Assembly (NCBI GenBank): GCA_949825045.1
Contig: OX463814.1
Coordinates: 28,290,383 to 28,354,382 of the forward strand
Reading direction: 5' to 3'
DNA length: 64,000 nt
From: Argyresthia goedartella
Lineage: Eukaryota > Arthropoda > Insecta > Lepidoptera > Argyresthiidae
Shown: positions 33,963-45,100 of the stretch, piece after piece
Numbering within the stretch: the first letter of the stretch is position 1
Layout: each line of letters begins with the position of its first letter
Notes under the pieces: model-generated
What the model was told of the DNA's origin: nothing
What the model saw: only the letters and a program-made list of their open reading frames with translations
Databases searched by the model: none
Position numbers and translations under genes: made by a program

Positions 33963-35796
33963 GCCAACGAACAGATTTCGACGAACTGGGAAAGGAGGAG
34001 GGTAAGACTAAAAACTCATCACCCGTGTTAAAACGCGGAGGAAAAGTGAGCAGCTTCCTTACCTTACTTCTATTATCATTAATATGCCTGCCATCAATAC
34101 CTGTATCTCGAGCTGAAAACATCGATATGAAACAGTACAAGATCATCACGATTGAAGAAGACCGACCGATGTACTTCGACGAAATCGGAAAAATACAACT
34201 AATCCACGACGAATGGAACCTACTTGTTTACTACAACTTATCTTCGTACTGGCAAGCCACGAAAGGCCTTAAAACATATATAGATCACGTAGATCAGATG
34301 TGTGCTAAAGCAAAATCACAGACGTGTCTACTTATGACAAGACAGCTCACCCACGAAATCTACCAATTTATAGATTACAACAATTTACTCCTGTCTCATC
34401 ACCTGAACAGAAAATCAAGAGGGTACTTCAATGGAGTGGGAAACCTTGCTCGCACCCTGTTTGGAGTACTAGATGAAGATTTCGCGCAAAAATACACACA
34501 GGACATAGAAAACATGCGGACAAATCAGAAATACCAACTACAACTGATAAAAACCAAACAACTATAATTGAGGCAGAGGAAAATATCATCAAGAAAAACG
34601 AGCAATTCGTGAAAAATCAATTCCAAGTAATAAGGGATTATATTAAACAATCGGAAAAGCAAATGCGCACGACCGAAAACCGGGTCAGCAAGGTAGAAAT
34701 GCTAAGTAGCGCTAACACAGCCGCAATAACCGTAAGCTCCTTGATGAACAGCTTGAAGAAAAATCAAGGGATGCTCATGAATGCGTTGACCGACATTTAC
34801 AGAGGTCATCTGGACATAAATCTTTTCACCCCTGATCAACTAAGTAAACAGTTAGAACGAATTTCGAGTTCCATGCCTAAAAATCTAGCGCTGCCTATTA
34901 AAAAACCTGCAAGATGACGCCTAAGAACTCTACAAACTTATTTATGTAAGGGCGAAATTAACTCAACAGTACCTGTTATTCGAGCTTCATATACCGCTTT
35001 TAAGCGATGATGAGTACAGCCTTTATCAGTTGATACCGACCACCGTTAAAAATGGAGAAAGATATACGACGGCTACAGACACGGCGGCATACATCGCTGT
35101 AAATCTAATAAAAAATACGTACATTGAATTGAAAAACCAAGATGTGTCACAGTGTATGTCAACAAAAGATTCGCTGCTGTGTCATGAACATCACCCGATA
35201 CATAACTTACAAGGAAATAACACTTCATGCGCCGCAAAACTGCTGAGTCAAAGAACGCAAGTTCTATGCGCTGCGAAACAAATTCCGTGCAGTGATTACT
35301 GGGTTCAATTAAACAACAAAAACTCATGGCTCTACAATTGTTGCGATGAGTGTCAGCTAAGAATAATATGTAAAAACCTTGCTACGACAAAACAAATCAG
35401 CAAGCAAGGGATCGTTGCTCTAGGTCAAGGATGTATTTTGCAACGGTCAGACATTACGATACATTCCTACAACTCATACGGAAGCAAAATAACAATGGGC
35501 TTCTAGATATCGAAAAACAAATATCGCAACAAAAGAGGAACGAATACTGGCTGAATTTAACAAACTTATCGACGCACAGCATTGTAAACATCGGAATTAC
35601 AAGCCTCTTATCGATAGCTGTCATAATAGTCGCATTGGTTTGGTGCATAAGGAAGAAATGCATAGGTCGCCGGCCGTCCCCAAGGATCATGCAATCCCAT
35701 GAAAACCAAGGATTTGAGATGACAGAGACAGTCAGGCGCCCCAATGACAAACAAACGAAGCAAGAAGTCGGAAAGTCAAGATTCAGCTTTGACTAA
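33963..35796 (+). pseudogene. env: Element A envelope-like (baculovirus F-type) glycoprotein, broken
   Basis: The region follows the pol tail in the same frame with no intervening stop. It has a strong signal-like hydrophobic run (SSFLTLLLLSLICLPS, about 34045-34095), a furin-like site RKSR at about 34409-34420 and a fusion-peptide-like stretch after it (GYFNGVGNLARTLFG). A helical segment (34609-34917), a cysteine-rich ectodomain (35030-35506) and a C-terminal membrane anchor with basic tail (about 35575-35660) follow. This order is that of insect errantivirus and baculovirus F-type fusion proteins (family knowledge). Frame changes near 34567, between 34917 and 35030, and near 35500 break it into four pieces, so it cannot make a functional envelope. 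Confidence 0.75.
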
Positions 35797-35867
35797 AATA
35801 TTTATTAATTTACTTGCTTTGTGAGCTGTTGTGGTTTAGCACTAAGTTAACTTCTCCCTCGGGAGCA

Positions 35868-36145
35868 TGTACAAGCCAACCTTGGACAATGCGAACGCGG
35901 CATTTATCAGCACGTTCTAATTTCTATATAATTGTATTTTAACTATTAACATATTGCAGTTCTACTTACTTATTCGCCATAGCACCTAAATCTAAGCCAC
36001 AACAGACTATTTTTAGAGTGTATTTCATTATTATAAAAGTAAAGTGTTTTCAACTATACAAGGAGACTCTTTAAACTTCCAACTGACAACTTAGCTAACC
36101 CTGAGTTGTATGTAAGGCTGTGTGGATCCCACCAAAGACCATACA
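35868..36145 (+). repeat. 3' LTR of BEL element A
   Basis: 278 bp, TGTACAAG...CCATACA, preceded by CTCGGGAGCA (short purine tract) and followed by the target duplication GGGGA. It is about 99 percent like the 5' LTR by hand count. Confidence 0.93.
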
Positions 36146-36150
36146 GGGGA

Positions 36151-36215
36151 CGACCTTGCAATTTCCTCTGATGTATTCGTTACGCACTTTATCGAGTCTC
36201 GTCACACTGGCCGAA
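36151..36215 (-). pseudogene. LINE ORF2 C-terminus, proximal half (split by BEL element A)
   Basis: The minus strand reads a decayed TRLDKVRNEYIRG-like segment that joins across the GGGGA target site to the piece at 20700-20955. This shows that element A sits inside an older LINE copy. Only about 65 bp remain before unrelated AT-rich sequence and the piggyBac element. Confidence 0.6.
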
Positions 36216-36245
36216 TGCATTACAAATATAATATATAAGTTTTAA

Positions 36246-36261
36246 ATTACTGCAGGCGGGG
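36246..36261 (+). repeat. piggyBac left terminal inverted repeat
   Basis: ATTACTGCAGGCGGGG directly after TTAA. It pairs with 38954-38969. Confidence 0.85.
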
Positions 36262-36615
36262 GGACATAAAAATCCAAATAACACTGTAGGTATATACTAT
36301 TAATCGTTAATTAACCCGTACGTGCTCAACTTAATTATTTTTGTCGGAACCACTGTTTTATCTGTTTTTAATTAGTCTTGGTAACGTATTTAAATAGGTT
36401 TAGTCAAGACTTTCTTGTTTTTTTTTTAGTTTTTGAGATTTTAGCCGCCCCATTAATGGAGCGCTAAGCACTGCCTGCAACGCGAAGTTATCAAACAAAA
36501 TTTATGTACATAGCTGACATAGAAGAGTTATTATGGGATATTATTAATGAAATATCAAGATTTACACATTTTATAAATCATATTTATTAATTTAGCCTAC
36601 AAAACAACATATTTA

Positions 36616-38468
36616 TTATAAATGAAATTGCTCAAAACAGTTGGCATGGCAACCAATGCCACATTTTCGACACTTTTTTGTCGTATTTTTGTGACAGTGG
36701 CCACAACGTATCTGGGTAGGGCTGGATATAATTATATGACCAGCCCCATCTAGACGCACATCGTCCGGTATTCTCCTTTTCCTTGAAATAGGCTTCAAAG
36801 GACGTCCTATAGAGCGACCCGATAAATATTTACCCAGATACATCATGACCACTGTCCTGATGAAGGCAAGGAAATCGTGATGGCCCCTCTCCTGCCCAGC
36901 TGGTGATAGTTAGTATAGCTGGAACGCGTAATTCATTGACGCATTCAACGGCCAGATCAACAGCTACCAGTACCACTTTTTTTTGTTGATGCAGCCGATA
37001 TTTTGATCTAGGCGATCATCTCCTCCCATGTATCTGTTATACATCTGGACATAAGCTGGCTGTTCGATGAATATCTTCTTCTTTTCACTGCTCGACCATC
37101 GCTGTGCAGATCCCATGGGTGAAACGCCTTCACAAGTTGATGCGACGGTAACTACGCTATTATCGTTATAGCGAACCAGAGTCACACCCGACTTCACATC
37201 TGTTATATGCTGAAAGCTACCACGCTTTGTCTTCTTCATCTCTTGCAGGGGTTTGAAGGGCGCATTTTCTACTCGGTTTGCTCGTAGTGTGCCAGTGCCC
37301 TGATGACCAGAGTTCTTCAAAGCTGTGAGCAATTTGAAAGACGTAAAAAAGTTATCCATGTACACATGTACTGGAAAACCGGTCGGTAATTTCTCAACCA
37401 AGTTCGTAACCACAGACCCTCCAACACCTAGATCTGGATTAGTTTTGTCAGTGCTGGCTCCTTGATATGGTATGGCTTGGATAAGATATCCCAGGCGTGT
37501 AGCCATGCACCAAGATTTGAATCCAAAGCGGATGGGCTTCCCATGAATGTGTTGTTTTGTACTGTGATGTCCATAATACGGAATCATGGATTCATCAATG
37601 CTTACCTCGTTATACTGGGGCCAATAATTCATCCACTTCTTGTTCAGTTTCTCCTATAAAGATCGAACTTTTGTGAATTTATCTTCAGCATCTAAAGCAG
37701 CGTTATCGCTCACGTGTAGGAATCGTAAAATTTCAAATCTCGATCGGGATATTGAATTAGCTACACCAAGATAATAAGTGTCGGCTCCAGTATCCCAATA
37801 TATGCGATTTCTGGCTTGAACGCAATATCCACTTAGCAAACATATTGCCAGTACAAGGCGTATCTCCTCTCTGGTCACATCGAATTGTTTCCCAACAAAG
37901 ACCGCATATTTGTTTGAATTTTCAACCAATGAGTCTATGATTTCTTCGTCATAAAATAATTCAAACCAATCAACCGGTGTCCTGTTGGTTTGCAAAATTC
38001 AGGACGACTCCAATCTCTCCTTTGGTTTTCAGGTAAATCTAATGTTTTACATTTCCTCTGCTCTTTTACCTTCTTTCTTCTTATCTGCTTAGTATTGTTT
38101 GAGGTCGATGCAATCTCCGATAAAGGTACATTATCATCATCGTCGCTTGAATCTTCACTTCCTATTACTTCCGACTGTAACTCAGTTCCTGTTTTTCGTA
38201 CAACTTCCACTTGCGCCTGGGCTCGAAGTTGATTTCCAGTCAAGTGATTCAAATCGCCCACGAGTGCATCTTCCTCGTCACTATCAGCATCGCTCAACAT
38301 ATGATTACTCGGCGGGCATGTGTAGATATTGCCTTCAATAATATCATCTTCTGTCTCCAAAATGTCTATTATCTCAGCTAGAGACAAGCTGAAATATAAC
38401 ATAGGTATGTAAATATAATAAAATTTACTTGTAAGTGCAAATAAATGAATACAACATGTTAGAAGCAC
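36616..38468 (-). pseudogene. piggyBac transposase, one frameshift and at least three stops
   Basis: The N-terminus is acidic (37935-38468, SDADSDEEDALVGD). The catalytic DDE/DDD core includes TPVDWFELFYDEEI (about 37970), SIDESMIPYYG (first Asp, about 37590), HVYMDNFFTS (second Asp, about 37360) and MGGDDRLDQNIG (third region, about 37020). The C-terminal cysteine-rich domain has RCGHCHKNTTKKCRKC (about 36660-36710). The frame changes near 37990. A TAG at 37654-37656 and two stops just after 36964 (around KKWYW) interrupt it. Length and order fit the family. The protein would cut and paste the element at TTAA; this copy is dead but could be mobilised in trans. Confidence 0.88.
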
Positions 38469-38953
38469 TGTAAATAAAACATACTAACTATATCACAAAG
38501 GTAGACATAACTATGTGAGAGCCCGCGCCCCAATAATGGGGCGACATGAAAAAAGTGTCATAGAATCTATATCTGAATAGTTGTAATTGAATAACGATAC
38601 AAACCATGTATAACAAAGACTAAACAATAAGAAAAATACAAAAAAACTGTTAGTATTCAATAAAATAATAAAAACTTACCTTTTATTGCGCGACATTGTG
38701 AAAACTGCACTTTGCAATTTTCACCCACCATAATTGACATGAAAAATGGCGCCAAAACTTTCTTTTTTTTTCATTTAGAATGTTGGCAGTACTGTAGTGA
38801 TTCGAATCATTCACTCTATGAAACAAATAAATACTTATTATTAACCACAGATAAGATATTGTTAGGCGTTTTAAAAATGGGGCGGTAAGCTCATATGGGT
38901 CAATAGAACTATTTACCAAATATCAATGAAAAATATTTTGGCTATTAGTTTGT

Positions 38954-38969
38954 CCCCGCCTGCAATAAT
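38954..38969 (-). repeat. piggyBac right terminal inverted repeat
   Basis: CCCCGCCTGCAATAAT, the reverse complement of the left repeat with one C/T difference, directly before TTAA. Confidence 0.85.
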
Positions 38970-38973
38970 TTAA

Positions 38974-39468
38974 AACATATAAATTCTATTTGTAATGCCT
39001 TAAAATACAGGATGTCAGGTATACCGATGAAAAAACTTAAAACGAAGTTAGTACAGACCATTTGGAATAATTTGAGCCAAAATACATATGGCGAAGTCTT
39101 ACCATATTTTTTTTATTGATGATTTAGTGTTTTTGAAAAAAAACAGATTTTCACAGTTAAATGATTATCATTGCAAAACTAAACAATAATTGGATTGTTT
39201 TACAATTGATTCTTATAAATCACTTAATAAGCATTTTGGTTTTTACAGAATTGAGAGCACGGCAAATTTCAATCATCAATAAAATAAGTTTTTCGGACCT
39301 AATTTAAGAAAAACAAGTGAAAGCTCTTTGTGTGCAAATATTTTCCAAAAACATTCTTAGTTAATGATCTTTTGTTTAAGGTATTATTAACGTAGATACC
39401 TCACACATTCTTGAAGTTATGACCTACTAACTAGTTTGAGGGAGAAAAATAGACTTCTTTTTAATTAA
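38974..39468. other. Noncoding; probable terminal part of the mariner-like element
   Basis: A segment from about 39008 (CAGGATGTCAGGTATACC) could be a terminal region of the mariner-like relic, but no matching inverted end was found beyond 40438. The rest is AT-rich and featureless. Confidence 0.35.
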
Positions 39469-40438
39469 TTAAATTAATGGTCGAAATGACATCCTTGGTT
39501 CCTCACACAGACACGACCCCATCTTGCCGTCCGTGGAATAGACAAGTTCTTTCGCTCTACCCCACTCAAAATAGTCCATTGGGGTCAGGTCTGGTGAACG
39601 AGCAGGCCAAGGAATAAGCCCGTCTCTGCCGACCCAGCAATTGGGAAAACAGTCGTCAAGATAGCTTCTGACTTTAATAGTCCAATTTGGTGGACAGCCA
39701 CCTTGTTGGAATATGAGTTCCCGATCCATCGGAGCTCCAGACTCTTCCACCAAAACCGGGAGGTCGGCCTGGACAAAATCCAAGTAGTTTTGGCCGTTTA
39801 AGGTATCTGGTGAGAAGTGTGGCCCAATCAACGTCCAGCCTAACACTCCGGCCCACACATTGACTGAGAATTTATTTTGGAATGACACCTCATTTTTCCA
39901 ATGTGGATTGTTATGCTTGTCAGCCTATTTATGCCTATTATGGAAGTTCGTGATACCCTCTCTGGAGGACTTGCTCTCGTCAGTCTACAATATTGATTTT
40001 AAAAAACTGCGCATTTTCAATCAAAAGAAATCGGCAGAATGGCATTCTTCGATGGGGATCTTGCTCTTCCAGACCTTGTAACCCCGTCTCATGAAATGGA
40101 TACTTGTTATTATCGTGCATGCTTTGCCATATCTTCCTTCTAGAAATGTCAAGATCTCGAGCAACCACTCTTATGCTGGTGGTAGGATCCGCTTGAAATG
40201 CCGCCAAGATGTTTTCTTCGTCGGTAGGACTATATCTCCCTTGGTTGCCTCCAGTTGAAGCGCGGTGAATCCCAACTTCAGCAAGCCAACGAAAGGTGCT
40301 GTAAAACTCTCTGACATTCGGTGGCCAGCGGTTTAGGTAGCGCTGTCCATACAAACGTCGAGCCATCGCTCCATTGGCGTCTGCCCTGCCATACATAAAA
40401 ACAATGTCGGCATATTCTTCATTAGAAAAAATAGCCAT
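39469..40438 (-). pseudogene. Tc1/mariner-superfamily transposase with N-terminal HTH domain, broken
   Basis: The N-terminal part (40438-39980) reads FSNEEYADIVFMYGRADANG, then a helix-turn-helix region (RVVARDLDISRRKIWQSM), as in insect mariner-like proteins with a DUF4817-type domain. The frame changes near 39990, and the catalytic part continues: TDESKSSREG (first Asp), a stop near 39925, VNVWAGVLG, then FQQGGCPP where the family has FQQDG, then WPARSPDLTPMDYFEWG (third acidic residue). The second catalytic Asp is therefore Gly. With a frameshift, a stop and a lost active-site residue, the copy is inactive. Terminal repeats were not found. Confidence 0.82.
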
Positions 40439-40464
40439 AATTGGAAGATTTCGAGCCCTTCGAT

Positions 40465-40931
40465 TTGAGAACCACGTCGTTAGTACAGTGCGTAACTGCT
40501 TCTACAGATTGAAAATACTGTACAAAATCAGACCCTTCCTCAGTGTGGATCTTCGTGTGCAGCTGTGAGAATCCCAAGTGCTGTCAAAACTTAATTAAAT
40601 GGACACAGTGTACGACGCACGCCTTCTGAGCCGATCTAATCGTCTACTTCAGCGCGTTCAGAATGCGTGCGCTAGGTCCTGCTTCAATGTGCCACCCCGC
40701 GCTCTTGTCACCCCCTATATTAATAAGTCCAACCTTATAAAACTTAGAGCTAGAAGAAATCTTAATTTCGCGACGCTATTGTTTGGAGTGGTGGGGTTTA
40801 TGTTTCCGGAATACCTATATTCTAAACTTAACTGGTCTTGCTGGAACCCGACTAATTCTAGAGCATCCTCGTTGCTGTTTTCATGTCAAAAACACAAAAC
40901 AAAGTTTAGATTTCAGTTTTTCGTTGCTTAG
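40465..40931 (+). pseudogene. LINE RT C-terminal fragment
   Basis: One frame with two stops (40566-40568 and 40596-40598) reads FYRLKILYKIRPFLS, DTVYDARLLSRSN and LLQRVQNACARSCFNVPPRA. These blocks belong to the thumb and C-terminal region of CR1/Kiri-like LINE reverse transcriptases. It is a different family from the hexamer-tailed LINEs. It lies immediately beside the mariner-like relic. Confidence 0.72.
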
Positions 40932-41609
40932 TTTTTATGAGCTTGTTTTTTACTTTTTAGTTGTTATTTTATGCATTCGGTTTTTTTGTTTGCTTTTTTT
41001 TATTATTTTTTAACGAATGCTATGGTTTTTCCATTTAAGTTTAAGGAAATACACCGAAGAGTGACTATACACATCCAGTCCATCGCCCTTAGTTGGATTT
41101 CTGTGCGCTGATAGTAGTTTTAATTAAACGTTATACTTTTCCATTAAAACTAAAACTGCAAGTTATACGTTTCTTTGGAATCGCTTTTAAAAACCCTTCA
41201 TTTTCATACCCCACTTGATAGGTTTGGTGAAAAATATTTTTTTGGAACTCACAATATTGTGTTTAAAATCCTTTCCTTTGTTTTAAATTGTTTTTATTGC
41301 ATGCAGTGTCACTCGCGCTATCAAGAGAAATCTAACAACATCTCAGACGTAAAAATCCTTCCAGACGTTCAGGCTGTGGCAAGGATCATAGAAATCTACA
41401 TACATACACACACACATACATACATACACTCGAAAAACAGAGCCTTCTGAAGGCAATCGGGTAAAAGGCAATGTATGCCAAAAAATTGAGGTTTAAAACC
41501 ACTTGGGAATAAGTTCAAAGTGTAAAGAACTCAAATTGTAGATAATTTTATCAGCTTTCATCATCATTTCAAAATTTTCCTATGTTGCGTCGTTTTTCAA
41601 GACATATAC
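40932..41609. other. Noncoding interval with LINE 3' remains and a CATA microsatellite
   Basis: Probable 3' UTR of the adjacent LINE, then a (CATA)n/(CA)n microsatellite at about 41396-41433. The stretch 41500-41580 matches 14905-14985 in inverted orientation. No gene was recognised. Confidence 0.4.
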
Positions 41610-42153
41610 TGTTCAGGCTTCTCAGCACCTAATGACCTCGTAGAGGCCCATCAGCTACGAGGTAGCGTGACGATCAGGTGCCAAGAAGTGATGAACGTCG
41701 GCGATTCACCGAGCTAAAGTTATGTGGGGTAGATCTAACCTGGTCTGTGCTTCGGTCCGGTCAACCTCCTGTCTCTCTGCAAGGCCCGGGCGCGCCCTAG
41801 GCTCTTCTAGTAGACAGGTTCTTCAGCCAACCAGGTATGACTGGCAGGCCAGCGTCAATGAGCACAGTGGTCCAACACAGGTTATGTTTCTACGTGGTAA
41901 ATACGAATCGGGCATGAAAATCCGAACTTTATCTGGTTCGAGAGACAACGGCACACTCAGCTATATTAATAATCCTGAGGGAATCCCGAATACATTCCAG
42001 ATGCCCTTTGATTTAATTTCAACAATCTAATCAACACGTTTTCATTGCGGGGTTTTTTCCGTCTGTCTGTCAAAACTGCCAGATTGACAGCTAACGTCAA
42101 ATTAAAATGACCGTTCAGAAACCATCGATCGAATATCGATTTGGAATCGAACA
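41610..42153 (-). repeat. 3' LTR of BEL element C
   Basis: 544 bp; in element orientation it starts TGTTCGATTCC and ends GCCTGAACA. The pol frame of this copy runs 52 bp into it. ORFs seen inside both LTRs (41966-42154 and 48702-48896) are the same LTR text and not genes. Confidence 0.92.
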
Positions 42154-45100
42154 ATCACCCGCCCGGACAGGCACCCACCTGTCCCCTTATCTACGGGCAG
42201 CCGAGACAACGTTGCTACCGCTCGTTTTAGAACCGAGCCTCCTACTAGAACCTCTGCAGACCGGGGGGTCCCGTCCTTGCCAGGGAACAAGTTAACAATG
42301 CGCCGCCTGCGCCAACGTAGTAGCGGTAGGTTAGCATCCTTAACCAGAACGAGGTCACCAACACTAAGGGGGCTAGTTTTGTCAGTCCACTTAAGGCGCT
42401 GTTGTAAGATATGCAGATACTCGAGCGACCAACGCTTCCAGAAATTCTGAGTAAACTGCTGCAACATCTGATACCTTGACAACCGATACAATTTCACTCC
42501 CTCGAAGGGGTGCTCGGGCAACGCGTTAAGTGGCTGTCCTATCAAGAAATGGCCTGGGGTCAGAGCCTCCAGGTCATTTGGATCCGAGCTGAGCGGACAC
42601 AACGGTCGCGAATTGAGAACGGCCTCGATCTTACAAAACAATGTCGCGAGCTCCTCAAAAATCAGCGCGGTCTGACCTACTATACGCCCTAAGTGCGTCT
42701 TAGCTGACTTAACTACGGCCTCAAAAATCCCACCCCAGTGGGGGCAAATCGGTGGGCTGAAGGTCCACTGTATACCCCGACGGGAGAGGGCCGTTCCAAT
42801 ATCCACTTTATTTACATTCAAAAAGTTGACTATCTCTCGTAAGTATCGTTCCTCACCTATGTAGTTAGTGCCGTTATCAGAGCGGATCAAAGTTGGAAGT
42901 CCCCTTTGAGAAACAAACCTATCCAAACAAGCAATGAAAGCCTCTGTCGAGAGATCAGCAACGAGCTCGAGATGTACCGCCTTGGTGGATAAACAAACAA
43001 ACACACATAGGTACGCCTTGTATTGCTTAGCGGTACGCAATCGTGAACTCTTCACCATAAACGGTCCTGCAAAATCCGTACCAACACCTGAAAACGGTCT
43101 GACCTCATTCACACGATCAGGGGGCAAGTCCCCCATGAGAGGTTGCATCGTGGCAGCCTTAAGTCGATAACAAGGCATGCACCGAAACACGATGTTCCGT
43201 ATGGCACGGCGGGCAGATAAGATCCAAAACTCCCGCTGGAGCGTGGCCAACAACGCGTTACAGCCGGCATGCGCGTTTTTAATATGACGATCAGTCACCA
43301 GCAATTCAACTAACTGTCCCCCCTTGGGGAGTCGAAGTGGGTGACGAGCCGAATACGACAGATTCGCATTGCGCAATCTTCCTCCTACCCGAAGTAACCC
43401 GGTCGAATCAACAAAAGGGTTGAGACGCGCGACGGCACCCTTCGATTTCGAACGTCCACTTCGTATAATCTCCAATTCTGCCCCAAACTTCGAGGACTGT
43501 ACCAACCGGACCAAATTCAACAGCGACTCGTTTCGCTCTGCCGGAGTCAGAATAGGGTTCAACGTTCGCTGATCGCGAGGAGTACGACAAATTCGAGCGA
43601 ATCTCCTAATCCAAGTGGACACGTTTATCAACTTGTCAAGTGAGCTATACCGGTCCAGCAGAAACCCGGCGTCAGGGTCCTCAGCCTTCTGGGTAACATG
43701 CACGGCCGCTCTGGGGCCATGATCCGAAGATACTACTACATGGCTGTGGGGCCAGTCCGATTCTCTCTTGGCAAGCCAGGGTGGTCCCCACCACAAATGG
43801 TGTCTAACGAGTTCAGGAGCCTGACATCCCCTGGATGCACAATCAGACGGGTTCAATTCTCCTGGTACATGTCTCCAGGTCAATGGGACCTTAGACGACA
43901 CAATCTGGGAGACACGGTTCGCAACAAAAACCTCTAAGTTATGGACCGAAGCCTTCAGCCAGCACAAAACAATCTGGCTGTCCGTCCAAGCGTACACCGT
44001 ATCCTCCAAAATCACTGACCCACGCAACACTGTTAGAGTGTGATTCAAAAGTTTGGTCAAAAGAGCAGCCCCGGACAGTTCCAGTTTTGGAATCGTCATC
44101 CTCGTCCGAATAGGCGCTACCTTGCTTTTTGCCAAAACAAACGCACGTCGACCTCCCCGGTGGAGGTGACGGTTCGCAAATAAACCGCTGCCGCAAACCC
44201 TCGTTCAGAGGCATCACAAAACCCGTGAAGGGTTGCCCTGTAATCAAGGATCAGCAGGGATCAATTTCCTTGGCAGCTATACATTATTTATGTCCGATAG
44301 CGAGGTGAACATTCGCGTCCAATCAGTCAACAAATCACCTGAGAGGTGGGTGTCCCAGGTCAACTGAGCCGCCCATAGCCTTTGCATAAAACATTTGAGA
44401 GCAAAGGTGACTGGAGAAATCCATCCATTCGGGTCGAACGTTCTCGCAATCGTTGACAGTACTGACCTTCGTCCAGGCCTTCGGTGTTTCTAAAACCACC
44501 CGATAGGTAAACTCATCATGGACGGGCCGGTACTGAATTCCAAGCACTGACAACATGTTTGGGTTGTCAGGATTCTCAAAAACGTGCGGGTCTTGTTGAA
44601 ACTCATCTGGGAGACCAGCCATCAACTCAAGGGAGTTGGACATCCACTTGCGTAGTTCATAGCCGCCTCGTTCCAACAATTGAATGAGCTCGTCACGTCG
44701 GTCCAGAGCTTCCTCTACACTGGCTGCCCCTGTGCAGACGTCATCGACGTACAAATCTTGCTCCAGGATAGCGGCTGCTCTAGGATAGCTCACACGGTCA
44801 CGCGACGCCAACTCCCGCAGGGTACGCATCGCCAAATACGGGCTAGACCGTAACCCATACGTGTTCGTGTTTAACTCGTAGACCTTGACTGGCTCGGCCG
44901 TGGACTCACGCCAAAGTATCAACTGATACCTTCTGTCAGCCGGATGAATTACCGTTTACCTAAACATCATCCGAATATCCAAAATATCACAACTCAACTT
45001 GGGTCCCGAATGTAGACACTGATTCAGGGACATCCCGTTCGAGGTAGGTGCTGACCCATCAAAAACAACTCGAATCTTGCCGGTAGGGGTTCGCAGGACG

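Larger units (their letters stand above)
20956..36145 (+). mobile_element. BEL/Pao retrotransposon A with env-like region, interrupted by element B
   Basis: It has terminal repeats of 278 bp (20956-21233 and 35868-36145) with TG...CA ends and is flanked by the 5-bp target duplication GGGGA (20951-20955 and 36146-36150). Removing element B (21862-28676) leaves about 8.4 kb with leader, gag, protease, RT, RNase H, integrase and a 3' envelope-like region. The gene order with a 3' env resembles the Drosophila element roo (known from the family). The coding part is broken many times. It is inserted in a LINE relic. Confidence 0.92.
36246..38969 (-). mobile_element. piggyBac-family DNA transposon, inactive
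   Basis: It is bounded by TTAA on both sides (36242-36245 and 38970-38973), the target used by piggyBac elements. The 16-bp terminal inverted repeats are ATTACTGCAGGCGGGG (36246-36261) and its complement with one mismatch (38954-38969). Subterminal CCGCCCCATT-type repeats occur near 36446, 38526 and 38876. It encodes one broken transposase on the minus strand. Confidence 0.9.

Noticed and set aside
41396..41433. CATA/CA microsatellite
   Set aside because: Simple repeat with no sign of function; noted only in the interval entry.
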